Source: Doris montereyensis (Eukaryota; Mollusca; Gastropoda; Nudibranchia; Dorididae). From it: a stretch of 64,000 nucleotides of DNA. The position numbers and the translations under genes were made by a program. The notes under the pieces are model-generated. The model saw nothing but the letters and a program-made list of their open reading frames with translations, made no database searches and was not told the origin of the DNA. This document shows positions 23,998 through 62,280 of the stretch, one piece after another (position 1 is the stretch's first letter; every line of letters starts with the position of its first letter). The stretch is taken from the NCBI GenBank assembly GCA_037039925.1, contig JAXRKP010000007.1, positions 913,501 through 977,500 on the forward strand, read 5' to 3'.

Positions 23998-25957
23998 GTT
24001 TTCTCTCTCTCACTCTGTCTGTTTCTCTCTCTCACTCTCCCGAGGGACTTGGTATTTCAGAGGCAAGGTGTCTGTCTCTCAGCCAAAAGATAGTGGGTTC
24101 AAGCCTCGCCAACGGGTGAAAAATTTTCTAGAGTTTTTCAAGCAAAATCAAGCAATATATATATATCTTTCACACACACACACACATTCTCCCACTCTCT
24201 CGCTTATCTCTTTCTCAACCTTCAAACATAATTTGAAGAAATATTTTGAACATGTGTTTTTGTTATAAGTCAACAGAAAAGGACTTGAAATTAAACTGAA
24301 TTATTTTACTTGCTTTGAAATTATGCATATCCTAAGGAACAGAAGACAAAGATATCTTCTTGTAGACAATTTTAACACGCTGCATTTCTGTTCACGTTAA
24401 AATCACTGAGTGACCAATCTTTTTATCTTTCCATTCTCCAGTGTGTATAAAAATCAAGAGAAATTGCGATTTGGTGACAGAAGAAAGCTTTTCCGGTAAG
24501 CCTTGACTCATGTACTATTTCTTTTCCAATTTGTAAGCTCTGGCTTAAAGGGTTTTTCTCTTTTTGTATAAATTACTTTTCCCTTGAGTGTGGAGGGCAA
24601 AATTCTGACATAACCTAAAAATGACAAGATGTCTTTTATTTTCTCTCCACAGGAAATGGTTCATGGGTTGGAAACAAAGACTACGATGGAAGTTTGTGGA
24701 AAGTGTGGAGCCACCACGTGTGATACAAGCCCGCACTCAACAAATGATTACCAAAGAAAATCTTTTTGCCCAAATTACTGTGCGCATGCATACTAAACAG
24801 GTACACGTACAGCTGGAATGACCAATTCTGCATTGCTTAATTATGTACACAAAGAGAGATTTGAATAGGCACCCAACGGTAGATGAAAAAGAGGTCCATG
24901 TGCAGATCACAACATGCTGTACATGATTATGATAAAGATGCCTTGGCTATTTACAGGGAAGTCTGCGCAAAAGGAAAAAAAGCCTACCAAAGACTACGAG
25001 ATCACCTTTAGTTGTGGATGTGGGTAAAATCAAATCAAAATAAAATAACAAAGCATGAGCCAAATCATTTTTGCCACTTAAAACATCGAGGGCAGTTTCA
25101 CTGGTAAGTCTTTGTAAGCTCGCAGTACATTTGCCAGATGGGCCTGGTCTTTCGACAGGTGGATACTGTTTTGTCACATGACAATTTAATCAACATTACA
25201 GCACTTTGAGAATGTAAGGTTTGAATACTTTTATCCGGAGGTCGGAATAGAAAACCGCACACACGTAATGATGGCGATTGGTGGGTGTCACTGATGGTAG
25301 GTCCTATTTCTTTCATTTCACTCTTCCACATGTCCTTCACCTTACTGCTTCCTCTGAATTCACCCAGAGATCATGGTACCGCATATGGTGAATTGGGGGT
25401 AAATTTTTTAAATGAAACAAATCAACCCAAGTGATGACTGATGAGATCATAAAGCAGACAGCTGCAAGGATAGGCTGAAACCTGTGATAGATATCAAAGA
25501 GGGAAGGAGATATATTGCTCTTATCTAATGTGGTTGCTTTGTGAAACACATAGACAATTTCTTCATGGCGTTTGTCTTACTAAAGCCTCCAGCTTAATTG
25601 TCACAAAATTTTGAGATGTCGTATTATGTGATCAATCCTCCGAATAGTTGCTTAGAGAATTTTTTTTATGCACTCTCTCTCTTTTTTCAGATATTGGCTA
25701 TCTATGACCGCTTTGGCCGGCTGATGTATGGTGATCCTGATCTTCCCAAATCTGTATTGGAGTATGTTGTCGTGGAAAAATGGATTTCGGACACGCATGG
25801 AAAGTGGAGACTGCATGGAAAGGTTAATCCAGATGCAGTTGCTTCACAAGACACTTTGATTAAGACTTACAGAGTCCCAACCTTTGATCCTTTACCTCCT
25901 GCGGAAGAAGATGAAAGCGACGACATGGGAAAAGGAAATGACCAAAAAGGAGGATAA
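16893..25957 (+). CDS. MRPL45: MRPL45 gene, mitochondrial ribosomal protein L45
   Basis: Eight coding exons: 16893-17003, 17843-17980, 20359-20501, 22071-22135, 22954-23093, 24442-24495, 24653-24800, 25691-25957, giving about 354 aa (human is about 306). MRPL45 is a Tim44-like-fold protein of the mitochondrial large ribosomal subunit near the exit tunnel, linking translation to the inner membrane. The C-terminal half is unmistakable: FVESVEPP, ITVRMHTKQ, IYDRFGRLMYG and VLEYVVVEK match the family. The middle (DPYQPPKGDGKLSSL; FRALRAIRKYE) also aligns. Splice phases agree throughout if one extra base is assumed near 20475-20482. Exon 1 is the least certain. The gene converges on Gli. Confidence 0.93.
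17843..17980 (+). CDS. MRPL45: MRPL45 exon 2
   Basis: 46 codons between CTTCACAG and GTAAAAAT, phase 0 at both ends. The encoded end, YKWRQERKKKVIK, joins exon 3 (IDLPQL) and resembles the basic segment that follows the presequence in invertebrate L45. A Tigger transposon starts only 18 bp after the donor. Confidence 0.8.
17999..18829. mobile_element. Tigger/pogo DNA transposon, non-autonomous, 831 bp
   Basis: Both ends are present. The left end CAGTGGAACTCGTTATAACG and the right end, read inward on the other strand, CAGTGGTGCTTTATGTTTAA, share the first eight bases with few differences after them. Each is flanked by TA (17997-17998 and 18830-18831), the target duplication of Tc1/mariner/pogo elements. 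CAGTgg...TCGTTA ends are typical of Tigger. A truncated transposase N-terminus lies inside on the minus strand. The element lies in MRPL45 intron 2, 18 bp from the splice donor. Confidence 0.88.
18060..18289 (-). pseudogene. Truncated Tigger transposase, CENP-B-type HTH
   Basis: The frame reads KRKRLTIETKVSIIEEVE, then AEICRRFDIPSSTLYTILKD, and stops at 18060-18062 after about 75 codons. This is the psq/CENP-B helix-turn-helix that binds the ends of pogo-like elements. The D,D,D catalytic domain is missing. A likely start codon at 18289 is in another frame across a run of five A, so either an indel or decay separates them. Confidence 0.82.
20359..20501 (+). CDS. MRPL45: MRPL45 exon 3
   Basis: Begins after TTTCAG in phase 0 with IDLPQLTKLKKDEEK and reads KKLKKEGGFPLHVSGI. 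A TAA then follows in frame. One base later the frame reads PINISCT up to the consensus donor GTGAGT and joins exon 4 as CTREITDPYQPP, matching the family's IHLACTAGIFDAYVPP. One surplus base (or two missing) near 20475-20482 explains the stop and restores the phase 1 end. Confidence 0.85.
21355..21450 (-). mobile_element. SINE family S3, minus strand, partial
   Basis: Shares AATATTAAAGCCC, ACAAATACAAAGGAATAG and the ATTGAACC B-box region with 25995-26335. It lies in MRPL45 intron 3, next to an S1 copy. Confidence 0.7.
21463..21795 (-). mobile_element. SINE family S1, full-length
   Basis: Minus-strand S1 copy with the TTTGATTTAGCCACATCCAC tail end, the full body and the tRNA-like head (B-box read as GGGCTTGAGCCCATGACC on plus; A-box region CACCTTGCCTCTGGACTAC). 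It sits in MRPL45 intron 3. Confidence 0.85.
22071..22135 (+). CDS. MRPL45: MRPL45 exon 4
   Basis: 65 nt between TTTCCAG and GTAAGT. It encodes EITDPYQPPKGDGKLSSLNPS, the conserved D.Y.PP.GD block of L45. It takes phase 1 from exon 3 and ends in phase 0. Confidence 0.9.
22262..22566 (-). mobile_element. SINE family S1, full-length
   Basis: Minus-strand copy in MRPL45 intron 4, from AATTTACCCACATCCACAAC to GACTACCGAGTCCCCC. The head contains the B-box (read GGTTCGAACCC on plus). Confidence 0.86.
22650..22863. repeat. TC dinucleotide microsatellite
   Basis: Over 200 bp of TC repeat with a few TTTC and TGTC interruptions, about 90 bp upstream of the MRPL45 exon 5 acceptor. Confidence 0.96.
22954..23093 (+). 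CDS. MRPL45: MRPL45 exon 5
   Basis: 140 nt between TGTTTAG and GTAAGTA. It encodes MTEKVGGETKTFRALRAIRK and SSDFAEQVQNIAMEAQSLLH, matching the helical start of the Tim44-like region of L45 (family pattern: IRRIKDYD, DF.EKAKDIFIEAH). Confidence 0.92.
23155..23655 (+). mobile_element. RNase H-bearing LINE, 3' fragment
   Basis: Pieces in shifting frames read WIPGHC, IDGNECADELTKKG (end of an RNase H domain) and later ILQQCPLHRMEG with LQKTMHFMETIRI, the Cys-rich C-terminus seen in several RNase H-bearing non-LTR elements. A GAAGAAGAA tail follows. The frame is broken. It lies in MRPL45 intron 5 in the sense orientation. Confidence 0.75.
23896..24045. repeat. TGTC and TC microsatellite
   Basis: TCTG tetranucleotide repeat passing into TC repeat, ending directly at the head of an S1 SINE. 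Confidence 0.94.
24040..24145 (+). mobile_element. SINE family S1, 5' head only
   Basis: tRNA-like head on the plus strand: GAGGGACTTGGTATTTCAG, GGCAAGGTGTCTGTCTCTC and the B-box GGGTTCAAGCCTCGCC, then the AAAAATTTTCTAGAG junction. The body is missing. Confidence 0.82.
24442..24495 (+). CDS. MRPL45: MRPL45 exon 6
   Basis: 54 nt between CTCCAG and GTAAGC, phase 2 at both ends. It encodes VYKNQEKLRFGDRRKLF. Length and phases fit exons 5 and 7; it covers the variable loop before the core strand of the Tim44-like fold. Confidence 0.85.
24653..24800 (+). CDS. MRPL45: MRPL45 exon 7
   Basis: 148 nt between TCCACAG and GTACACG. It encodes KWFMGWKQRLRWKFVESVEP, PRVIQARTQQM and NLFAQITVRMHTKQ, a clear match to the conserved core (VRWSFVESLEP, GQITVRMHTRQ). 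It starts in phase 2 and ends in phase 0. Confidence 0.95.
24885..25045 (+). mobile_element. SINE family S1, 3' part
   Basis: Plus-strand body (AAAAAGAGGTCCATGTGCAG, TTGGCTATTTACAGGG, GAGATCACCTTTAGTTGTGG) with an AAATCAAATCAAAAT tail, in MRPL45 intron 7. Positions 25046-25690 of this intron show nothing recognisable. Confidence 0.82.
25691..25957 (+). CDS. MRPL45: MRPL45 exon 8 with stop
   Basis: Starts after CTTTTTTCAG with ILAIYDRFGRLMYGDPDLPK, then VLEYVVVEKWIS and GKWRLHGKVNP, all matching the C-terminal part of L45. An acidic tail (EEDESDDMGKG) leads to TAA at 25955-25957. Confidence 0.96.
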   Translation: MLAIYDRFGRLMYGDPDLPKSVLEYVVVEKWISDTHGKWRLHGKVNPDAVASQDTLIKTYRVPTFDPLPPAEEDESDDMGKGNDQKGG

Positions 25958-25994
25958 ATTAGCCATAGCCTGAGAGAAACAGTGAGGCAAGGGG

Positions 25995-26130
25995 CATGTC
26001 GAAAGTGATGAACAAGGACGTGAAATAATATTAAAGCATCATAGGAACAAAGACAAGACAAATACAAAGGAATAGATAAAAGAAAAGAAAAAATCTTTGG
26101 ACTAATAGAATCAAACCCACGACCTCTGCT
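25995..26130 (-). mobile_element. SINE family S3, minus-strand copy
   Basis: Minus-strand copy with AATATTAAAGC, GACAAATACAAAGGAATAG and the B-box region (read on minus as GTGGGTTTGATTC). It faces the plus-strand copy at 26140-26335, making an inverted pair just after the MRPL45 stop codon. Confidence 0.78.
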
Positions 26131-26139
26131 GCAGCACGC

Positions 26140-26335
26140 ATTGCCTAGTTAGTTTGGTTGGTAGTGTGTTCTCCTTTTATGGCAAGGCATTGGGTGCCAA
26201 TGTGGAGGTTGCGGGTTCGATTTTATTGATGCCCACAGATTTTTTCTGTCTATTCCTTTGTATTTGTCTTGTCTTTGTTTATGCAGGGCTTTAATATTAT
26301 TTAAGGTCATTATTCGTAACTTATCAGGTAGCTTC
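26140..26335 (+). mobile_element. SINE family S3, plus-strand copy
   Basis: tRNA-like head (TAGTTTGGTTGGTAGTGTG as A-box region, GGTTGCGGGTTCGATTT with the B-box) followed by CTATTCCTTTGTATTTGTC and GGGCTTTAATATTATTTAA. It is the inverted partner of 25995-26130. Confidence 0.8.
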
Positions 26336-26638
26336 ATGGCATGGCATTGTCCATTGTCATAGGCTTCTAATGTTCATGGAAAGAGAAAGTTTATAGACAT
26401 TGTGTATTGTCTAATTGTCTTCATTAATAATTCATGGCATTGAATACTTGAAAAGGACATGATGTGCAAGAGTGATAATTAGAATTAGCGTTCTTGCTTG
26501 TACACTGAGCCAATCTCTGTGATTAATCAGGGATGAGGGTGGGCTAGTGGAGAGGTCTTTTGAGAGAAAGAGAGAGAAAATGAAAGAGAGGAAGGGAGAG
26601 AGAGTGTGTGTATGTATGTAATGTATACGTATGTCGAA

Positions 26639-26697
26639 AATAAAATGGTTCAATGAAACTATTTAAAACAACTCCATATATATGAACAAGAAATAAA
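26639..26697 (+). terminator. MRPL45: Candidate MRPL45 poly(A) signals
   Basis: Two AATAAA hexamers at 26639-26644 and 26692-26697 are the first clear ones after the stop codon in unique-looking sequence. This would give a 3' UTR of about 0.7 kb containing the S3 inverted pair. AATAAA is common in AT-rich DNA, so support is weak. Confidence 0.25.
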
Positions 26698-28620
26698 TTC
26701 ATGAAGTCTTTATACTTTGAAAGATATGTTTTGTTTAATTTCTCATAAATTTCTATTCATATGTAAGTAGCTTATAATTTCTGGCACCCATTGAGGTGGG
26801 TTGAATCTATGACAATATCACTAAATGAAATCAACAATGTCAAAAATCATTATGCATCTTATATGTATGTACAGATTGATGAAACAAAAATTTCCCTTCC
26901 CCACCCCTCCCAACTCCTTAAAAATGAAAGAAAAAGAAAACAAGTAAAAAAAACAAAGCATTGCAACAAAAAAAAACAAAACAAAATCCCCAGAAACAAG
27001 ACAAATATCCATTATGCAATCAATTTATGTGGTGAACAGTTTGAACTAAGTCAACCAAAGTTATGTCTATACATCACATCATAAAGGAAATGATAAAAGA
27101 CACGCCGTTTGATCACAAAAGAAACATCTAAAAAAACATTTATAAGAGTAAAAAGAGGTAAAAAAAACATAAAGGGAAGAGATTCTGCATTCCACATGTT
27201 ATAATGTGTAAAATGATACCCTTGTACTTGATGTTGTAGAATAATAACAACACCACCAGCAGCAGCAGCAACATTACCATATTATTATCATCATCGTCAC
27301 ATCATGATCAACATCAACATAATAAGCAGCAACAAGGGAGAGATGCCGACAAAAAACAGTTGTAATTGTAATCACAAAATGTTAGTTTACAACATCTCAT
27401 TCATTCAATCATAGACAACAAAACAAACATGTTTTCTTTCTTTAAAAAAAACAACCACCACCCAAAAATCAACATCCACAGACACTAGTACTAGTAGTAT
27501 TAATGTGTTTTAAGGAGAAATAATGGAACACCGAATTATTTAAAAAGAATGAGGAAAAAAAAAGTCTCTTACTCTTACCCTTATTCTGTGATTGGTCTGC
27601 TATGATGAGGGTATAGTTATTTATAGATGCCGTACACGTTGGGAAGACAAAGCCACAAAGAGAACAACTCAAAAACAGCACAACTCCTGTGGTGCTCTTT
27701 ACACATTGACTTGAATTTGAATGTTCTTTTACTTTTAGTCTTTAGAAATCACTGTTGTGTCACACTGTTATTAGTGCTATCTTTCTATCATCTGTTGTTT
27801 AGGTTAATGAAGTTCAAGGCAAAATGTGTGCATATTAGAATTAGGTACAAACTGGCAAATACATGAGATTTAAAATTCTACAAGAGAAGGCAAAGATGTA
27901 GTAGAATAAGGTAATCCACTCCCCAAGAAAAAAGAAAAAAATCCACAACACAAAAACAACCCAAATTTTTAAAAAAAACCCAAAAATGTGGTTTTTGACT
28001 TCATAAAACAGGATAATGTTTATATCTATATCATAATCCATATTCTAGAGGTTAACATACTTTGTAACTGTAAAGAACTCGAGATTTTGAAAGGAGTTGG
28101 GTGGTTTGTGAAAACCTTAACTGGCATAACGTCGGTGAAACTGTCTAAACGTGCAACTGCAAGTCCGCCAGATGTAATTTTTCAGAAACAAAAAATGTAA
28201 TAAATCATCAAATAGAGTTGCAAACAGTATGTTATGCTTTTTGGATTATGTGCAGTACATGTAAATGGAAAAAAATATCAGTAGTGCACAAAATCGACTT
28301 ACATTACATGGTTAGAGTTAGAGTTAAGCTTTTTGAAAGATCTAAACAAGCAAGGCTTACGAGGTTATAATTTCAAGGTGGGAAGAAAAATAGAAATCTT
28401 TGTTGAGATCGTGTGCGTAACTGGAGCCGTTTTATTGGTTCAAGGCCTTTAATATTTATAAAGACATAAAAGAAGTGTGCATTTCATTTTTTGAAGGACA
28501 AATCTTATGTGGACTTGCGTGTTTAGACTTAAACTTAAACAGTTTCAGCGATGATATGCTGTCTGCCTTGTACCTGTGCCAGAAGTTTGTGAAAAGTTTA
28601 TACTATGACTTTATGTACTA
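26698..28620. other. Between convergent genes, no gene recognised
   Basis: AT-rich DNA with A-rich runs (26930-26990, 27950-27980), a short AGC/AAC-rich patch near 27245-27330, and no conserved protein on either strand. It may include the far 3' UTR of the minus-strand Gli transcript. Confidence 0.5.
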
Positions 28621-28622
28621 TT

Positions 28623-28867
28623 AGATGTGGCTGCTTTGAGTTTGTGCCATGGCTGAGTACAAGAGATGTCACTCCTTTGAGTTTGCGCTATGGCTGAGTA
28701 CAAGAAATTTGGTTGCTTTGAGTTTGCGTCATGGCTGAGTACAAGAGATGTGGCTGCTTTTAGTTTACGCCATGGCTGAGTACAAGAGATGTGGCTGCTT
28801 TTAGTTTACGCCATGGCTGAGTACAAGAGATGTGGCTGCTTTTAGTTTACGCCATGGCTGCATACAG
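28623..28867. repeat. 41-bp minisatellite, about six copies
   Basis: Tandem units built on GAGATGTGGCTGCTTT, AGTTTACGCC and ATGGCTGAGTACAA. The last three copies are nearly identical and the first three more diverged. Confidence 0.9.
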
Positions 28868-28869
28868 TT

Positions 28870-30480
28870 GGATCTCTTCATCACAACTGTTTAGAAATAA
28901 TGGGACAACAATTGTGTGGAAAATAAAGGAATTCAACAGATACACATCTTTTTTCCCCTAAATAAATGAGGAGTTAGTGGTGTATACAGTATTATGTATA
29001 TTGTATCGCAATTTGAAAAGACTAATTCAACTTTTACATTAAAAAAAAAAGATGGAAGTGAAGGCACACATCTTCAACACAGGCCAAAGCTGTTTCAACA
29101 GACATCATTGCAGCAATAATCTTTTCATAGAAATGGGTCAAACAGTAAACACAGGTAAAGATAGTAAGACACATTATTTATTATACGGATAACAATACTT
29201 TAGCGTTTATTTTGCTTTACTTAAGCATCTGGTCTCTTAAATTTTACAAGGTTAAAGGATTAAATTTGATTATTATTTTTCAAATGGGGATAGGTGTACA
29301 GGATTGTGTGATTCAATTTGCTACACAATTACCAATGAATCTGAAATTGACATTGCCTAGAAAGTAAGCAAATAGAACAAAAAAGACATGTTTTTCCACA
29401 TCATGTCATGAGTCATAGAAAAAGTGTGACATATCAGAAGAATAGCTGGGATTGGTAAAATCAAAGGGATCTCAAATGTCTAAATGCACTCTTGGTAACT
29501 TAATATAACTTTTATTGATTCTTGCTTAAATTTAGTTTTAAACATTTAGTATTTAGGTGTAATGAAGTAAAAAAAAAAGGAAATCTGTGTTTGGTCTACT
29601 AAATGTAAATTCTATCTAAAAGACGAAATAGTTATCTCCACCTGAATTTTATATTCATGGATTTCTTTGAACATTTGTACCAAATCAGCCTCATTATCAT
29701 TTTCGTTTCCCTCCTGGGTTTGCGTTAAATTTAGTTATTTGGTTGTAATTGCATTTACATCACTGGAATAAGAAATTACACTTCCTTCATTTTTCCTTTT
29801 TTTTTCTTAATTTTCTTTTCAGCAGATGCTGACGACACAAATGTTCTAATGAGAAAACATTCTACTTATAAAGTTATATACTATTTAGTATTCATTGCTA
29901 AAACTAAAAGACAAAGTATAATAAATGAACAATATAGAATCTTTCTTCTTTAAGGTCAAAATATCATATGGTATGCTTGGAAAAAACCTCCATAAAGTCA
30001 TAAAGTAGAAGTTAGCTTAACTGAAACTAGAAGCCATATACTTAGAGGCCTACCATATTGTAGGAGGATGTAGAAAAATAATTGAAGAGGCAGTCATATT
30101 TTATACGTCCACATGCGAAAAACAAAAATCACTTTGAACTTCTTTGTTTTACAAAAACCCATATGCCTACAGACTGATTGATTATATTGAATCGAGCATA
30201 TGAGAACTGTTACAGTAATAATATCAAGGCTTCAATTGAATTTTTATCCATCTTATTACATCCCTACAGATTTAATGTTATGCGTGAAACTAGCACTTCC
30301 CTCAACCCCAAAAACAAAAAACCACAAATCCCATCATAGAAAAAAGAAATACATGTATCTAGCTAGTGAATAACGGACGAATGATTGAGGGAGGGGGATG
30401 TGTGTATAATTTCCAATTAACTTAAAACTAACATTTATTTCAGTATTTCGTCTTATCCTCTTGAGGTTACTTCATACCAT
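28870..30480. other. No gene recognised; possible Gli 3' UTR
   Basis: AT-rich sequence with no exon-like blocks, repeats or open frames of note on either strand. Confidence 0.45.
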
Positions 30481-30483
30481 GAA

Positions 30484-30786
30484 TGTTGGGGGACTGGGTG
30501 GTCCAGACGCAAAGTGTCAACCTCTCAACTGGTGGTAAGGTTCGTGCCTGATAGGTTGAAAAATATTTCCAAGTAAAACCCGCCTCCTGGCCCAGGTAGA
30601 TGGATCCACCCTAGTCCCATCGGAGAAGGATGATAAAAACAAGGTCACATGTGCAAATCACAACACTAGGTGCGTTACAGATCCCTTGGCTATTTACAGG
30701 GCAGTTGGGGCAAGAATTTTCATATATTACCAAAAACCCTGAGATCACCTTAGTTGTGGATGTGGCTAAAATCAAATCGAATAAGA
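30484..30786 (+). mobile_element. SINE family S1, full-length
   Basis: Starts at GGGGGACTGGGTGGTCCAG and includes a diverged B-box (AAGGTTCGTGCC), the TAGTCCCATCGGAGAAGGAT body and GAGATCACCTTAGTTGTGG, with an AAATCAAATCG tail. Confidence 0.85.
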
Positions 30787-31394
30787 AAATGATAATATCC
30801 TTCCGCTGTTCTTCAACTACTACAGCTGTGTAAATGTACCAATACAACAAATAAAAACTTAGGACTTCTTCAATGTGTTGAAATTTTCAAATGGATTTCA
30901 AATTTCATTCTGAACAACAATAATTCTTAGGCATCCTTTTCAAAAGAGTAACAAAAGTTTTAAAAAATCAAAGAAAAATGATAGAACAACATAAAGTGAA
31001 GGCAGTTTGTGGAGGGTAAGTAAGGAGGAAATGGCACAGTTAAGTGTGAAAACTTTGTAAATCTTCATCTGAACAGAAATAACATATGAAACCTATTGTG
31101 CATGAAATATGAAATATATTATGATAATTATTATAACAATTAATGCACAGGAGTATGAAAATTAAAAATGGCATAACTGAGTGTATAAATTCAACAAAGA
31201 AACAATATATTATTTATATGCTTTGATTCTCTCCGACAGCAGATCACCTCAAATGCAAAGAAAGGCAGCATGATATCTTAGTTCCACAGTACAGAACATG
31301 CATTTGAAATAATTTGAATTGTGATACATTGTGATGTACTCAAAATTCAAATCATCATAACATTTGACTTCATTTGCACACTATTTTTTACATC

Positions 31395-31510
31395 TTCATC
31401 ACTGTGAGTCTTCATCACTGTGAGTCTTATCACTGTGAGTAGTGTGAGTAAGCACCCACCAGTGTGAGTAACACCCATCATACACACACATACACACACT
31501 ACACACTACA
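31395..31510. repeat. Short degenerate tandem repeat
   Basis: CATCACTGTGAGTCTT repeated about three times, passing into AGTGTGAGTAA and then ACACAC-rich sequence. Positions 30787-31394 and 31511-31830 show nothing recognisable. Confidence 0.7.
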
Positions 31511-31837
31511 CTTGCCCTTCATTTCCCAGACTTTTCTTAAGGCCTTTTTAATTTTGTCTGAAAAAAAAAGGCACAAGATTTCGTTTAATTCACTGCAGAG
31601 GCATTGACCCTGTCCACCTTATGCAATGATCACATATGCTGTGGGGTGGTAAGGAGAAACAAGATATAAAAGTTGGATGAAACAGATCGGAAAAAGAGTG
31701 TAGTGTTAGCATAGAATGCTGTCTACCAATGAAAAAGGCACATGAAAATGAAACAAAATCAACAAGGCTGCACTTAAGATAACATGATGACACTACCAAA
31801 CACAGTAGCAACAGGCTAACATTAACAAATTCTTAAC

Positions 31838-32145
31838 TGGTGTCGGTGCCTGAGTGGTTAGGCTGCCGGACCAGGGATCATAGGATCTCGAGTTCAAATC
31901 TTAGTAAAGTTAGGCCCTACTTTGTGTTCCTTGGGAAAGACATTTAACAATAACATGCATTTTTCCCCACTCGACCCAAAATGGGTGTAAGTGTAGCGCT
32001 AGCTTCAAAGTGAAAACCTGCATCAGACTAGCGTCTGTCAAGCAGATGATTATCATCACTTGTTCCACTTCACGCTATAGAAATCAGGATAAGCTCCAGC
32101 TCTATGGGCCATAATGCCCTTGAAAAGAACTGCATGTTTTACTAA
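31838..32145 (+). mobile_element. tRNA-derived SINE, family S4
   Basis: The head resembles a tRNA with a long variable arm: GGTGTCGGTGCCTGAGTGG, TTAGGCTGCCGGACC and TCTCGAGTTCAAATCTT with the B-box. The body contains GTGTTCCTTGGGAAAGAC and CTGCATCAGACTAGCGTC and ends with CACGCTATAGAAATCAGG and CTCTATGGGCC. Only one copy was seen in the window. Confidence 0.78.
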
Positions 32146-34106
32146 CAAATTTTTATTTTTATCCAGTGGCAAGCGATTGGCTTGAAGGTTCATAGCTTTC
32201 TTATGAAACTACTCTCCTGGCATCAAGCAAACTTATTTGATAAAAATAAAATATAAACCTAAATAAACAAAAAGCGCCTCCATGCACCTACAAACGTCTT
32301 AGAATAGAAATCTTGAATGCGATACAATGGTTAATAAACATAGTATAGAGAGAAAGAGCAGAAGGAGGAGATAGACATAGACAAAGAGAAAGAAAAAAGA
32401 GAGAAAAAAGAAGACATCCTAAAGCAACCTTTTCCTCTTTCCTTGAAAAAAACCCAAACTCTAACAACCTAAAAGTAAAAAACCCTTGCCCTGAAAAGCC
32501 CTATTGAAAAAGAAAAAAGAAAAAAAAAGAAGTCTTACTACATGGACTCTTACTCCACTCATCATAACACACAACTGTCACTGTCAGATGGAAATGCTCA
32601 TTGTTCTTTAGTCACTCAATTTGAGTACAATGTATTCACAATGATGTTTCATAGATTATAAAAAAAAATAACAGACCCCTGATTGAAGTGCACATCAAAA
32701 TGAATTTAAATCACTATATCTGGAGCAGCGATAAAAGGTTTCCCTTTTAAGTCTTGACTCCACTTCCTCCCAAACAGAAAGAAAAAAAAATCATAAAAAT
32801 AAATGGACAAGACAAAAATAATTGAAATAATATTCTAAAAAACAGTAAAAACAGCTGGTAATTATTTCATCTTATCACTGCTTTAAAAATGGAAGGAAAA
32901 CAAAATAAAAGAACAACACATGAAAGGTAATATTAGAAAACAAATTGTATACATTGTATATACAACAAATGAGGTGAAGATGGTTCAAGGGAGAGAACTT
33001 AAGGTAGATGATAGTAGGGTGTCTATATCTCATAAGATTTGTATTTCCATCAATGCATTCAAAGTTACATTCATAGTTCAACAGATAAAAAAAAGACCAA
33101 CAAGAACACAATAATGATAAAGCAAAATTTCACCAATAGGTGTGTAGAATCAACGTAATAATGTAAAATGCAGGACCTCTTGGCATAAATGATGACAACG
33201 TTATGTCTATCTTTAATAATATGATGATTATGCATGGCATATATTCAAAATTGATAATCTCAATTTAATACACAACTTAATATTATATAAAAGCTGGCTT
33301 TTATGAACAACTGCATAGATACAACAAACAAACCGAAAAAAATTGCTGCCTCTCTATAATGGAAATTGTGAGTAAGTGTGGCAGAAAGAAAGAACGGACA
33401 TTACGACAAACGCAAAAGCGGAAGGATGAACACAAGCCGGTAGAGAGAGAGGATCACATCCTTCAAAATTTAAGCACCATTTCATGAGATGAAACATAGT
33501 TTGAAAATAAACGTTAAACCCTTGAGTTAGCATCAAGAAGGCTGTGTGAATTAAGGATAATGAAGACTACACATTTCAAATTCAGAAATGAAAACATTTC
33601 GATCAATGTTTCATCAACAAAGCCATAATAGGTTTAAAAAAGAAGAAAAAACCCCAAAGAAAATGAGACCTGTTTCAAGTATATATATAAGAAAATGCCT
33701 TTCTTAAATTACATTGATGTCTTTATGAAACTATCGTTATAAACACCAGATGTTAATGAAATGGTGATTTATCTTCGATTGTTATAACTTATGTCTGATG
33801 GAATTTGTATTGAATAGCTTTTCTAAATTTCAACAACCCATGGACAACAATAATTCTCAAGATATAATGATAAAATCTGAGGGAAAAATACATGCTGCTG
33901 TTGCATATCTGGGAACTGAATTAGCACTTTAAGTTTCATGTAAATGTAAAAACATTTCTTTCTAACCACAGCGCGTCTTCCACAATGTCTGCCACTGCCA
34001 TACAAAGGTCTCAAAACAAGCTGCCTATTCTACTGGAAGCCTCTTGCTAGACACAGTTCACACAACAACCTCTCATATATCATACATGTAAGAATGCCTC
34101 TTGAAC
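32146..34106 (-). other. Probable proximal 3' UTR of Gli
   Basis: This lies directly downstream of the minus-strand Gli stop codon and contains no coding block. It is AT-rich with several A-rich runs on the plus strand (T-rich in the transcript). The poly(A) site cannot be fixed from the sequence. Confidence 0.4.
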
Positions 34107-62050
<27,944 letters not shown>

Positions 62051-62056
<6 letters not shown>

Positions 62057-62280
62057 CTGAGAACAGATAACATGGAGGAAGAAAAAGAATTAGCTGAAGG
62101 TCTGGGAACAGATAACATGGAGGAATAAAGAATTAGCTGAAGGTCTGAGAACAGGTAACATGGAGGAATAAAGAATTAGCTGAAGGTCTGAGAACAGGTA
62201 ACATGGAGGAAGAAAGAATTAGCTGAAGGTCTGAGAACAGGTAACATGGAGGAAGAAAGAATTAGCTGAAGGTCGGAGGA
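62051..62280. repeat. 43-bp minisatellite spanning the G1 acceptor
   Basis: Five units (62051-62095, 62096-62138, 62139-62181, 62182-62224, 62225-62267) plus a partial sixth. Each has GAAGGTCTGAGAACAG and CATGGAGGAA. On the Gli strand every unit carries the acceptor-like CTGTTCTCAGACCTTCAGC, the last of which is the true start of exon G1. Confidence 0.94.

Noticed and set aside
26791..27084. 97-aa Lys/Asn-rich frame
   Set aside because: It is AT-rich by chance, with no conserved domain, splice context or repeat support.
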